Positions 33,100-41,728 of a stretch of 64,000 bases of DNA are shown here, one piece after another; position 1 is the first letter of the stretch; each line of letters opens with the position of its first letter. Below the pieces are notes generated by a model, which saw nothing but the letters and a program-made list of their open reading frames with translations, was not told the DNA's origin and searched no databases. Source of the stretch: Parvibaculum sp046297875 (GTDB lineage Bacteria; Pseudomonadota; Alphaproteobacteria; Parvibaculales; Parvibaculaceae); contig NZ_JBKBHD010000001.1 of the NCBI RefSeq assembly GCF_046297875.1, positions 2,108,001-2,172,000 of the forward strand, given 5' to 3'. A program made the translations under genes and the position numbers.

Positions 33100-34506
33100 A
33101 TGAACACCCAGATCAAGAATCGCAAGCTCTCGCTCTACAATTCGCTGACGCGAAAGAAGGAAGAGTTCGTTCCCGCCGATCCCGAGCGCGTGACGATGTA
33201 TGTCTGCGGGCCGACGGTCTACAATTATGCCCATATCGGCAATGCGCGGCCGGCGGTCGTGTTCGACGTGCTGGCGCGGCTCTTGCGGCGGCTCTATCCG
33301 CATGTCGTCTATGCGCGCAACATCACCGACATTGAGGACAAGATCATCGCCGCGGCGAAGGCGCAGGGCGTCGATATTTCCGTCATCACCAAGAAATATG
33401 CCGATATCTACCGCAAGGATATGGGCACGCTTGGCGTTCTCGCGCCCGATGTCGAGCCGAAGGCGACGGAAACGATCGCCGAGATGATCGCCATGATGGA
33501 ACGGCTGATCGAGGCGGGGCACGCCTATGCGGCGGAGGGGCATGTGCTCTTCAACGTGCCGAGCTTTGCCGATTATGGCCGCCTTTCGGGCCGCGACCGC
33601 GACGAGATGGTGGCGGGTGCGCGCGTCGAGGTTGCGCCCTACAAGAAGGACCCGTCGGACTTCGTCTTGTGGAAGCCGTCGGATGCCGACCAGCCGGGCT
33701 GGGACAGCCCCTGGGGCCGGGGCCGGCCGGGCTGGCATATCGAATGCTCGGCGATGATCGAGAAGCATCTCGGTCAGACCATCGACATTCATGGCGGCGG
33801 CATCGACCTGCAGTTCCCGCATCACGAGAACGAGCTGGCGCAGTCGGCCTGCTCGCATGACGGGGCGCCGCTGGCGCGCTTCTGGCTTCACAATGGTTTC
33901 GTGAATATCGAATCCGAGAAGATGTCGAAGTCGCTCGGCAATGTGCTGCTGGTGAATGACCTGATTCAACAAGCGCCGGGCGAGGCGATCCGCCTTGCGC
34001 TTCTGAACGGCCATTACCGCCAGCCGCTCGACTGGACGGCGGAAGGGCTGACGCAGGCGCGGCGGATGCTCGACCGGCTTTATGGCGCGCTCCGGAACCT
34101 TGCCGATGTGAAGGCGGAGCCCGCGAACGACGCCGCGCCCGACGCCTTTGTGGATGCGCTGCTCGACGACCTCAACACGCCGAAGGCGCTGGCCGTGCTG
34201 TTCGATCTTGCGAAGCAGGCCAATACGGCAACCGATACCGGCACCAGGGCACAGCTCAAGGCGGCGCTGATCGGGGCGGGGCGGATGATCGGTATTCTCG
34301 AAATGGACCCGGAAGCCTGGTTTGCGGGCGGCGGGGCGGCTTCCCATATCGATGGAGACGAGATCGAGCGGCTGATCGCTGCCAGGAATGCGGCGCGAAA
34401 GGCCAGGGATTTCGCCGAGGCCGACCGCATCCGCGACGCGCTTGCCGCGCAGGGCATTCAGATCGAGGATGGGCCGCAAGGCACAAGCTGGAGAGTGGCG
34501 AGCTAG
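33100..34506 (+). CDS. cysS: Cysteinyl-tRNA synthetase
   Basis: About 468 residues. The class I signatures are present: MYVCGPTVYNYAHIGNARP (HIGH as HIGN, first zinc Cys) and EKMSKSLGN (KMSKS). Further zinc ligands appear in HIECSAM and FPHHENELAQS. It charges tRNA-Cys in the cytoplasm. ATG 33100 is preferred to 33088 on length, though both are in frame. The stop abuts the next gene's ATG with no gap. Confidence 0.96.
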   Translation: MNTQIKNRKLSLYNSLTRKKEEFVPADPERVTMYVCGPTVYNYAHIGNARPAVVFDVLARLLRRLYPHVVYARNITDIEDKIIAAAKAQGVDISVITKKYADIYRKDMGTLGVLAPDVEPKATETIAEMIAMMERLIEAGHAYAAEGHVLFNVPSFADYGRLSGRDRDEMVAGARVEVAPYKKDPSDFVLWKPSDADQPGWDSPWGRGRPGWHIECSAMIEKHLGQTIDIHGGGIDLQFPHHENELAQSACSHDGAPLARFWLHNGFVNIESEKMSKSLGNVLLVNDLIQQAPGEAIRLALLNGHYRQPLDWTAEGLTQARRMLDRLYGALRNLADVKAEPANDAAPDAFVDALLDDLNTPKALAVLFDLAKQANTATDTGTRAQLKAALIGAGRMIGILEMDPEAWFAGGGAASHIDGDEIERLIAARNAARKARDFAEADRIRDALAAQGIQIEDGPQGTSWRVAS

Positions 34507-35010
34507 ATGCTCAACGAGATCTACAACAAGCGCATTCTCGCCCTTGCCGCGGATATTCCGCATGGCGAGCGGCTTGCCGCGCCCGACGCCTCGGCGACGG
34601 CGGTCTCGAAGCTGTGCGGCTCGAAGGTGACGGTCGATGTGAAGCTCGATGCCGAGGGCCGGGTGGCCGATTACGGCGCCGAGGTGAAGGCCTGTGCGCT
34701 GGGGCAGGCTTCTTCCTCGATCATGGCGCGGCATGTAATCGGCGCGAGCGCCGCGGAGCTTCACGAGGTCGCCGCCGCCATGCGGGCCATGCTCAAGGAA
34801 GGTGCCGAGCCGCCGCGCGAAATCTATGGCGGCAAGTGGAAAGACCTCGAGGTGCTGGAGCCGGTGCGCGAATACAAAGCCCGCCACGCCTCGACGCTGC
34901 TCGTCTTCGATGCGGTGGAAGAGGCGGTGGAAGCCGCGCTTGCCAAAAAGGGGAGTGGTACTGCGCCCATGCAGACCGGGACCGCCACTAGCACCGGCCC
35001 GGCTGCTTAA
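34507..35010 (+). CDS. IscU/NifU-like iron-sulfur scaffold protein lacking the third cysteine
   Basis: A 167-residue protein of the NifU N-terminal/IscU family. Two cluster cysteines are present: SKLCGSKV (near residue 37) and VKACALGQASSS (near 63). The third, normally Cys after His in an HCS motif, reads ARHASTLL, so alanine replaces cysteine. The C-terminal 20 residues are Thr/Ala-rich. It may still handle iron or cluster transfer, but assembly as in IscU is doubtful. It starts directly after the cysS stop, so it is co-transcribed. Confidence 0.85.
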   Translation: MLNEIYNKRILALAADIPHGERLAAPDASATAVSKLCGSKVTVDVKLDAEGRVADYGAEVKACALGQASSSIMARHVIGASAAELHEVAAAMRAMLKEGAEPPREIYGGKWKDLEVLEPVREYKARHASTLLVFDAVEEAVEAALAKKGSGTAPMQTGTATSTGPAA

Positions 35011-35162
35011 GGCGCCGGGCCCGGCTGCTCCCGCGCGATCTGCGTCTGGGCGGCTTTTTTCCAAGCAGAACAGATGGATAGGCCGGAAAGGCGCCGGGTG
35101 CGCCTGCGTGTTGTGCCTCATCCGATTAAAAGCTAACAAGTGCGTGTAATTTTGAGTTTGTC

Positions 35163-35207
35163 GCGTTTTCGAACCGCAAAAGTGGAGTCCACTTTTGCTG
35201 AAAACGC
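35163..35207. repeat. Long palindromic intergenic element
   Basis: A 23-bp inner palindrome at 35176-35198 (GCAAAAGTGGA and its complement around one G) is flanked by an outer pair, GCGTTTTC (35163-35170) and GAAAACGC (35200-35207). Together they make a 45-base hairpin with one internal loop. GCAAAAGTGG palindromes recur in Rhizobiales intergenic DNA; it probably is such a repeat. It sits 19 bp upstream of yidD. Confidence 0.6.
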
Positions 35208-35225
35208 TTCCTGGTGGGTTTTCCC

Positions 35226-35540
35226 ATGCGGCGCGACCCCTTATCGCTCGCGATGCGCGGCCTGATCCGGCTCTATCAGTGGTTCATATCGCCGCTGATC
35301 GGGCCGAAATGCCGCCATCTGCCAACCTGCTCCGACTATATGGTGCAGGCGATCGAGCGGCATGGGCCGTGGCGCGGGGGATGGCTCGGCCTGTCGCGGA
35401 TCCTCCGCTGCCACCCCTGGGGCAGCCACGGCTTCGACCCGGTGCCCGAGGTACTGGAGAAGCAGCCCTTCTGGGCGCCGTGGCGCTATGGAAGGTGGCG
35501 GATGCCGGACCCGGAAGTCCACACGCACGGAACGCATTGA
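35226..35540 (+). CDS. yidD: Membrane protein insertion efficiency factor YidD
   Basis: A 104-residue protein starting at ATG 35226 (GTG 35214 also in frame). The family pattern is intact: LIRLYQWFISPLIGPKCRHLPTCSDYMVQAIERHG and LSRILRCHPWGSHGFDPVP with three conserved cysteines. It assists YidC-dependent membrane insertion, at the inner membrane. It lies 9 bp before thrS. Confidence 0.93.
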   Translation: MRRDPLSLAMRGLIRLYQWFISPLIGPKCRHLPTCSDYMVQAIERHGPWRGGWLGLSRILRCHPWGSHGFDPVPEVLEKQPFWAPWRYGRWRMPDPEVHTHGTH

Positions 35541-35549
35541 GAGAGAAAA

Positions 35550-37508
35550 ATGATCCAGTTGAAACTGCCAGACGGTTCCGTCCGTGAAGTTGAAGCTCCG
35601 CTCGACGGGCTCGCCTTTGCCGAGAGCATTGCGAAATCGCTTGCGAAGAAGGCACTCGCCATCAAGATCGACGGCAAGATGAAAGACCTGTCCACGGTGA
35701 TCGACCGGGACGCGATCGTGGAAGTGGTGACGCCGCAGACGGATGACGGGCTTGAAATCCTGCGTCACGACTGCGCGCATGTGATGGCCGAAGCCGTGCA
35801 GGAGCTTTTTCCCGGCACGCAGGTGACGATCGGGCCGGTGATCGAAAACGGCTTCTATTACGACTTCGCGCGCGCCGAGCCTTTCAAGGCAGAAGACCTC
35901 GAAAAGATCGAGGCCAAGATGCGCGAGATCGTGGACCGCAACGAGACGATCACGCGCGAAGTGTGGAGCCGCGACGATGCGGTTGCCTATTTCAAGAAGA
36001 TCGGCGAGCACTACAAGGCCGAGATCATCGAGAGCATTCCGGCGGGCGAGGATGTGTCGGTCTATCGCCAGGGCAACTGGCTCGACCTTTGCCGCGGCCC
36101 GCATCTGCCGTCGACGGGCAAGCTCGGCAAGGCCTTCAAGCTGACGAAGCTTGCCGGCGCCTATTGGCGCGGCGACAGCCGCAACGAAATGCTCCAGCGC
36201 ATCTATGGGACGTGCTGGGCAACGGAGGCCGACCTCAAGGCCTATCTCACGATGGTGGAAGAGGCGGAGCGCCGCGACCACCGCAAGATCGGCCGCGAGA
36301 TGGACCTGTTCCATCTGCAGGAAGAGGCGCAGGGCTCCGTCTTCTGGCACCCGAAGGGCTGGCGCATCTGGCAGGCGCTCGAGCAATATGTCCGCCGCCG
36401 GATCGATGCGACGGGCTATGTGGAAGTGCGCACGCCACAGCTTCTCGACTCGAAATTCTGGGAGCAGTCGGGCCATTGGGGCAAGTATCGCGAAAACATG
36501 TTCGTGGTGCCGGACGAAGTGCCGGGCACGGACGAGGAAGCGCCTGTGCTTTCCGGCAAGGCGAAGCTCATGGCGATCAAGCCGATGAACTGCCCGGCGC
36601 ATGTGCAGATTTTCAAGCAGGGCGTGAAATCCTACCGCGACCTGCCGTTGCGCATGGCGGAGTTCGGCTGCTGCCACCGCAACGAGGCGCATGGCGCGCT
36701 GCACGGGCTGATGCGCGTGCGGCAGATGACGCAGGACGATGCGCATATCTTCTGCACGGAAGACCAGATCAAGGACGAGACGTCGGCTTTCGTGTCGCTG
36801 CTCGAAAGCGTCTATGACGATATGGGCTTCACGGATCTGAAGGTGCGCCTCGCGCTCCGCCCCGAACAGCGTGTCGGTTCGGATGAAAGCTGGGACAAGG
36901 CGGAGAAGGCGCTGGAAGAGGCGCTGACGGAGATCGGTCGCGAGTTCACGCTGGCGCCGGGCGAGGGCGCCTTCTACGGGCCGAAGCTCGAATTCCATCT
37001 GAAGGATGCGATCGGCCGTTCATGGCAGCTCGGCACGCTGCAGCTCGACTTCAATCTGCCGGAACGGCTCGATGCGAGCTATATCGGAGAGGACGGGGCG
37101 AAGCACCGCCCGGTCATGCTGCATCGCGCGATCCTCGGGTCGCTGGAGCGCTTCATCGGTATCCTGATCGAGCATTACGAAGGCCGCTTCCCGCTCTGGC
37201 TGGCGCCAGTGCAGGCGGTGGTGGCGACGATCACGTCCGACGCCGACGCGTATGCGGAGAAGGTGGCTGCCGAATTGCGCGCGGCCGGGCTTCGCGTGGA
37301 GCTCGATCTCAGGAACGAGAAGATCAACTACAAGGTGCGCGAACATTCCGTAGGCAAGGTGCCGGCGATCCTTGTCGCGGGCAAGCGCGAGGCGGAGGAG
37401 GGCACGCTCTCGGTCCGCCGTCTTGGCTCCCAGGAGCAGAAGACGATGGCGCTTGGCGATGTGGTTGCCTCGCTCGCTGAGGAGGCGACGCCGCCCGATC
37501 TCAGGTGA
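35550..37508 (+). CDS. thrS: Threonyl-tRNA synthetase
   Basis: A 652-residue class II synthetase. Domains in order: TGS domain (1-60), the editing N2 domain, where the second-metal site may be read in HDCAHVMAEAVQELFPG and WLDLCRGPHLPSTG, the catalytic core with zinc Cys in MNCPAHVQIF and motif 2 at AEFGCCHRNEAHGAL HGLMRVRQM (split here), motif 3 GSLERFIGILIEHYEG, and the anticodon-binding domain from about 555. It charges tRNA-Thr. RBS GAGAG lies 4-8 bases before the ATG. Confidence 0.97.
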   Translation: MIQLKLPDGSVREVEAPLDGLAFAESIAKSLAKKALAIKIDGKMKDLSTVIDRDAIVEVVTPQTDDGLEILRHDCAHVMAEAVQELFPGTQVTIGPVIENGFYYDFARAEPFKAEDLEKIEAKMREIVDRNETITREVWSRDDAVAYFKKIGEHYKAEIIESIPAGEDVSVYRQGNWLDLCRGPHLPSTGKLGKAFKLTKLAGAYWRGDSRNEMLQRIYGTCWATEADLKAYLTMVEEAERRDHRKIGREMDLFHLQEEAQGSVFWHPKGWRIWQALEQYVRRRIDATGYVEVRTPQLLDSKFWEQSGHWGKYRENMFVVPDEVPGTDEEAPVLSGKAKLMAIKPMNCPAHVQIFKQGVKSYRDLPLRMAEFGCCHRNEAHGALHGLMRVRQMTQDDAHIFCTEDQIKDETSAFVSLLESVYDDMGFTDLKVRLALRPEQRVGSDESWDKAEKALEEALTEIGREFTLAPGEGAFYGPKLEFHLKDAIGRSWQLGTLQLDFNLPERLDASYIGEDGAKHRPVMLHRAILGSLERFIGILIEHYEGRFPLWLAPVQAVVATITSDADAYAEKVAAELRAAGLRVELDLRNEKINYKVREHSVGKVPAILVAGKREAEEGTLSVRRLGSQEQKTMALGDVVASLAEEATPPDLR

Positions 37509-37528
37509 GGCGATAATCTCAACGACAA

Positions 37529-37616
37529 TGTCATGCCCGGACTTGATCCGGGCATCCAGGAGCCGCTCGCTCCGAGAACGTTGCCCTGGATTGCCGGGTC
37601 AAGCCCGGCAATGACA
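37529..37616. repeat. Rhizobiales-type palindromic repeat element
   Basis: An 88-bp element with terminal inverted repeats: TGTCATGCCCGG (from 37529) against CCGGCAATGACA (to 37616). Each half has its own smaller palindrome (CCCGGACTTGATCCGGG at 37537-37553 and TTGCCGGGTCAAGCCCGGCAA around 37591). The centre reads GCTCGCTCCGAGAACG. This type of extragenic repeat is widespread in alphaproteobacterial genomes. It lies in the thrS-to-VOC intergenic gap. Confidence 0.8.
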
Positions 37617-37642
37617 TGTTGGTTGGGAAGGGGCGAGTAGCG

Positions 37643-38041
37643 TCACTGTAAATTCAGTTGCCATGACACGCCGAAGCGGTCATTGAGCCAGGTGAATTTG
37701 CGGCTGAAGCCGTAATTGTCGAGCGGCATCAGGACCGCGCCGTCCTTGCCGAGGATCGCGGCGATCCTTTCCAGCTCTTCTTCCGTTTTGAGATCGACGA
37801 AGAAGGAAAAAGACGGCGTGAAGGTGAAGGTGTGTTTCGCCGGGCTGTCGATGCACATGGCGGTCTGGCCGGCGAGAGTGAAGCTCGCAAGCTGCACCGT
37901 GCCTTCGGGGCCGGGGCCTTCGCGCCCATAGCGATTGATGCTCTCGATGCGGCTCTCCGGGAAGAGCGAGACATAGAGGCTCATCGCTTCTTCCGCTTTG
38001 CCTTCGAACATCAGGAAGGGGCGTATCGTCGTTCCGGGCAT
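37643..38041 (-). CDS. VOC/PhnB-like glyoxalase-fold protein
   Basis: A 132-residue protein of the PhnB/3-demethylubiquinone methyltransferase-like VOC family: IRPFLMFEGKAEEAMSLYVSLFPESRIESINRYG, then SFSFFVDLKTEEELERI and a final GVSWQLNL. Single-domain members form dimers and their reactions are largely unknown. It is the last gene of an operon with an AHSA1 protein and an ArsR regulator, a widespread arrangement. Confidence 0.88.
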   Translation of the reverse strand: MPGTTIRPFLMFEGKAEEAMSLYVSLFPESRIESINRYGREGPGPEGTVQLASFTLAGQTAMCIDSPAKHTFTFTPSFSFFVDLKTEEELERIAAILGKDGAVLMPLDNYGFSRKFTWLNDRFGVSWQLNLQ

Positions 38042-38055
38042 TTCTTCTCCCTTTT

Positions 38056-38610
38056 CTATTTGCCGGTGTAGCGCTGGCGGTAGTTCTTTTCCAACCCGTC
38101 GAAGGCGGACCAGAAGGGCGTTTTCACTTCGCCTGCAAGCTGCTCCTCGAGCATGAGCAGATGGATGTGCCAGCCGCCGGAGACGTTGATGGCGCCGTCG
38201 ATGCCCGAGAGGCGGCGATGGGTGAGGACGAGGCGGACCTTGCCGCCTTCTTCCGTCAGCTCGATTTCCACCACGCAGCCTTCCGGATTCATGTCGTCGT
38301 CCCAGGTGAAGCCGAGACGGTGCGGCGGCTCCCAGATTGTCACGACATGTTTGCTGTCGAAGGGGCCTTCATATTTCCTGAAGCGCTCCGGCGCGGGCTC
38401 GGGATGGGCGCCGAGATTTGAATTGTCGAAAACGACATCCATCTTGCCGCCGGCACGCGGCTCCATCGGCCCGCCGGCGAACCAGAGCCCACGCAGCTTT
38501 GCATCTGTGAGATAGTCCCAGACGCGGGTGATGGGGCCGGGCAGCTGGCGCTCGAAGCGCACAGTGTTGTTGTCGATCAGTTCGCCCCAGGCCTTGTCAA
38601 TTACGGTCAT
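38056..38610 (-). CDS. AHSA1/SRPBCC-domain protein
   Basis: A 184-residue START-like protein: VRFERQLPGPITRVWDYLTDAKLRGLWFAGG at the N-terminus, RLGFTWDDDMNPEGCVVEIELTEEGGKVRLVLTHRRL in the middle, and a Gly-Trp helix at the end (INVSGGWHIHLLMLEEQL). The family binds small hydrophobic ligands in a cavity. It overlaps the ArsR gene upstream by 14 bp, implying coupling. Confidence 0.88.
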   Translation of the reverse strand: MTVIDKAWGELIDNNTVRFERQLPGPITRVWDYLTDAKLRGLWFAGGPMEPRAGGKMDVVFDNSNLGAHPEPAPERFRKYEGPFDSKHVVTIWEPPHRLGFTWDDDMNPEGCVVEIELTEEGGKVRLVLTHRRLSGIDGAINVSGGWHIHLLMLEEQLAGEVKTPFWSAFDGLEKNYRQRYTGK

Positions 38611-38926
38611 TTTCCATGTCCCTTTCGGCTGCTGCGTTCAATGCGCTTTCGAGCGCGTCGAGTTTCGGTCCCCAGAAGCGGCGGATTTGGGCGAGCCAGT
38701 TCTCCACGGCGTCAATTCCCTCCAGGTCGAGCGAATAGATGCGGCGCTGCGCGTCGACTCGTACCTGGACGAGGCGGGCCGATTTCAGCACCTTCAGATG
38801 CTGCGAGATGGCGGGGGCGCTCATCTCGAAGCGGCGGGCAATGTCGCCAGCGGCGAGTTCACCGCTGGCGAGGATTTCGACGATCTGGCGCCGCGTGGGG
38901 TCGGCAAGGGCTGCGAAAGTTTCCAT
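38597..38926 (-). CDS. ArsR-family transcriptional regulator
   Basis: A 109-residue winged-helix protein. DPTRRQIVEILASGELAAGDIARRFEMSAPAISQHLKVLKSARLVQVRVDAQRRIYSL is the ArsR DNA-binding region with helix-turn-helix and wing (broken up here for length). No metal-binding cysteine motif (ELCVCDL) is present, so it is likely of the non-metal SdpR-like type that controls the AHSA1/VOC operon. Confidence 0.9.
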   Translation of the reverse strand: METFAALADPTRRQIVEILASGELAAGDIARRFEMSAPAISQHLKVLKSARLVQVRVDAQRRIYSLDLEGIDAVENWLAQIRRFWGPKLDALESALNAAAERDMENDRN

Positions 38927-39066
38927 ACCTCATTGATTCCATATTCACTTAAATAAGTCAAAATAAAAATACCAAGAAAGCCGGGCTGTTGCGGACAGGC
39001 CCCGCGTGAACGTGGTTAATTAACGGTTGGGGGTGCTGCGACAATCAGCCGGTAAGAGGATTGCGG

Positions 39067-40788
39067 ATGAGGCGTGGAAGGTTCTGGTGCGGGGCTGTGG
39101 CGGCGCTGCTGACAGTCATGGCGTGGCCTGCGAGCGCTGAAACGGCCGCAATGGCGCCTGTGGCGAGCGGCGGCGAGAGGGTGGACCCGGCGCTGGTGCA
39201 GACACCCGCGTCCCTGCGCTGGCGCGTCACCCGCACGGCATGGACGGAGAGCGACGAGCGCGCCTTCGGCGAATTCGTGACGGCGATCGGCGAGAGCAAT
39301 TGCCGGACCTTCGATGAATGTCTGAAAGGCCCATGGAACATCTACCGCGCGTCCGATCCGAAGGGCATGTTCTTCTATGCCGATTGCGCGGATCTGCCTT
39401 ATGCGCTGCGCGCCTATTTCGCGTGGAAGAACGGGCTGCCCTTTTCCTATGTGAGCGCGGTGGCGCCCATCGGCGCGTCCAACGATCTGCGCTATTCGCG
39501 CTACGGCAATTATGCGGTGCGGCGCGTGGATGTGGTGCCGCAGGCAGATGGTGCATTTCCCAATGCGCGGACGGTGCTCAACACGGTCAACAATTTCGTC
39601 TCAAGCGCGATGTATCGTTTCTCGCCGGATGTATCGCGCGGTGAGCTTTTCGACTTCTATCCCGTGAAAATTCAGCGCGGCTCGATCCGTCCGGGCACGG
39701 TGATCTACGATCCGAACGGGCATGTTGCCGTCGTCTACAAGGTGGATGACGAGGGACGCATCCGCTTCATCGACACGCATCCCGACAACACGTTGACGCG
39801 CGGTTCCTACGGCAAACGCTTCGTGCGCGCCTCCGCACCGATGGGGGCGGGTTTCAAAAACTGGCGGCCGATGAAGCTTGCGGGCGCGAAGCAGGGCAAG
39901 GACGGCACATGGGTTGGCGGCCGGGTGGTGCTCGCAAAGGACAGTGAAATATCCGACTGGTCGGACGAACAGTTCTTCGGCACGGAGAGCCCGCGCCCGG
40001 CGCAGTGGCGCGCGGGCAGCTTCGTGCATAACGGGGTCGCACTCGATTATTACGATTATGTGCGGCAGGCTTTGGCGATTGGCGATGTGGACTACGACCC
40101 GGTCGCCGAAACGCGGCTCATGGTGCGCGAGTTGTGCGACGATCTGCACTACCGGGTGCAGGCGGTCGATGTCGCTGTGGCGGCTGGGCTTCACCGCCAG
40201 CCGCAGCCATCGCGCCTGCCGGACAATATCTACGGTACGCATGGCGATTGGGAGACCTATTCGACGCCGTCGCGCGATGCGCGGCTCAAGACATCTTTCG
40301 TGGAACTGCGCGATACGGTCACGCGCTTCATCGAGATGGCGGAGGCGGGCGATCCGAAACTTTCCTATGAGGGCGCCGATATAAGGCGCGATCTGCAGGC
40401 GGCCTATGAGCAAGAGGCGGGCGCCTGCAATATTTCGTATACGGCGAGCAATGGCGAAGCGCGGGCCCTGACTTTCGAAGAAGCGCGCGCGCGTGTGTTC
40501 GATTTTTCCTTCGACCCCTATCATTGCCCGGAGCGGCGCTGGGGCGCGCGTGACGAGGCGGAGCTGGCGACATGCCCGGACGGGCGCGACAAGACCGACT
40601 GGTATCATGCACAGCAAAGGCTCCGGAACCAGATCGAGCGAACCTATGACGTGCGGATGGGCTTCTCACTGGCCGAGTTGCGTGCGGGCAAGCCGGGTTC
40701 GGGTGTCGATGCGCCGCCCGGTACGGATGTTATGTTGGCGCTGGGCGCGGCAGAGGGCGACAGTGTGATCGCGACGGCGGGCGAATAG
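39067..40788 (+). CDS. Secreted protein with possible cysteine-peptidase triad
   Basis: A 573-residue exported protein (signal MRRGRFWCGAVAALLTVMAW, cleavage near ASA). TTG 39061 precedes in frame, but ATG 39067 is chosen. Residues 100-240 hold a possible papain-like active site: Cys107 in YADCADLPYALR, His219 in PNGHVAVVYKVD, Asp236/His238 in FIDTHPDN, the order and spacing of NlpC/CHAP- or transglutaminase-like domains. The second half is mostly helical, with cysteines at ELCDD, GACN, HCPE and TCPD. I recognise no family. It converges, 1 bp apart, on an outer-membrane-like protein gene. Confidence 0.72.
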   Translation: MRRGRFWCGAVAALLTVMAWPASAETAAMAPVASGGERVDPALVQTPASLRWRVTRTAWTESDERAFGEFVTAIGESNCRTFDECLKGPWNIYRASDPKGMFFYADCADLPYALRAYFAWKNGLPFSYVSAVAPIGASNDLRYSRYGNYAVRRVDVVPQADGAFPNARTVLNTVNNFVSSAMYRFSPDVSRGELFDFYPVKIQRGSIRPGTVIYDPNGHVAVVYKVDDEGRIRFIDTHPDNTLTRGSYGKRFVRASAPMGAGFKNWRPMKLAGAKQGKDGTWVGGRVVLAKDSEISDWSDEQFFGTESPRPAQWRAGSFVHNGVALDYYDYVRQALAIGDVDYDPVAETRLMVRELCDDLHYRVQAVDVAVAAGLHRQPQPSRLPDNIYGTHGDWETYSTPSRDARLKTSFVELRDTVTRFIEMAEAGDPKLSYEGADIRRDLQAAYEQEAGACNISYTASNGEARALTFEEARARVFDFSFDPYHCPERRWGARDEAELATCPDGRDKTDWYHAQQRLRNQIERTYDVRMGFSLAELRAGKPGSGVDAPPGTDVMLALGAAEGDSVIATAGE

Positions 40789-40789
40789 C

Positions 40790-41611
40790 TCAGAAGCGAT
40801 ACCAGAGCCCGAGGCGCCATGTCGTGTCGGCAACGGTGCCTTGTCCGGCAATGGTCCGCTCCATGCCGGCTTCCAATGCGACGCCAGGCGCAAGATGTTC
40901 CGGCAGATTTTGCACGATGGAGATGGCGAGTTTGCTGGAGCGATAGAGTTCGCCCGACTGCGTCGATGCAACAGATGCCGTGTTGAGGCTCTTGAGCAGC
41001 AAAATGGTTCCGTCGAACGGCTTTCCGCCCAGCGTTATGTCGGCGCGAATCTGATCGGGCCGACCCCGGTCGCGGTAGCGCCAGGCAACTTCCTGCACCG
41101 AAAAGATGTTCATGCCGAAGAGTGTTTCATTGCGCGCCAGCACAAGGCCAAGCTCGGCGTCAATGTCGCCACTTTTTGTCGCCGCCGGATCGTCGCCCGC
41201 ATCGTCGAGATGCAGTGTCGCCAGCGTCTGAACGGAGAAAAGCGTTTCCTGCCATGTGCCGATGGCATAGCGGGCACCCGCCTTCACGCGGGAAAATCCA
41301 TCATCCTCGAAGGTGATACCGAAGAAATCCGTCTTTTCGCGCTTCCATGCGGCTTCGCCGATCAATGTCAGATTGTCGAACAGTCCATATTCGGCATAGG
41401 ACGAGATTTCGTATTTGGTGTAGCGGCTGGTCCAGCGCTTTTTGCCATTGCTTTCATACCGCTCGTTGGCGGTAAGGCGGGAGCCAGTGAGGATGATCTC
41501 GCCCTTGCCGGCAGGCAGGGGCCAGCCGCCTGCATGCGTTTCAGCCACGAATGTCATGCTCGCGGCCATGCCTGCCAGCAGGGCACGGCGCACGCCTATC
41601 CATTGTTCCAT
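40790..41611 (-). CDS. Outer-membrane beta-barrel-like protein
   Basis: A 273-residue protein with a signal peptide ending near THAGG. Alternating hydrophobic strands with Gly/Tyr/Trp repeats (SAEYGLFDNLTLIGEAAWKRE, VKAGARYAIG, LGLVLARNETLFG) and a C-terminal aromatic strand ending LGLWYRF, the OMP assembly signal, suggest a small barrel. Family unknown; possibly a porin-like protein. It converges with the secreted Cys protein. Confidence 0.72.
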   Translation of the reverse strand: MEQWIGVRRALLAGMAASMTFVAETHAGGWPLPAGKGEIILTGSRLTANERYESNGKKRWTSRYTKYEISSYAEYGLFDNLTLIGEAAWKREKTDFFGITFEDDGFSRVKAGARYAIGTWQETLFSVQTLATLHLDDAGDDPAATKSGDIDAELGLVLARNETLFGMNIFSVQEVAWRYRDRGRPDQIRADITLGGKPFDGTILLLKSLNTASVASTQSGELYRSSKLAISIVQNLPEHLAPGVALEAGMERTIAGQGTVADTTWRLGLWYRF

Positions 41612-41728
41612 GCAGAATGCCCCCTCTCTCCCCAAGGTCATGGTGGCGGGCGGGCTTGTCCAAGTAAAGCGCCGGGCTTAATTAGATTGGTACCGCCGAT
41701 TGGCATATGTCAGCAAAAGGACGAAATC

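Noticed and set aside
32893..35139. Minus-strand open frame of about 750 codons across cysS and the IscU-like gene
   Set aside because: Antisense shadow; no domains, and the plus-strand genes are certain.
35241..36998. Minus-strand open frame of about 585 codons across yidD and thrS
   Set aside because: Composition and overlap show a shadow of the synthetase gene.
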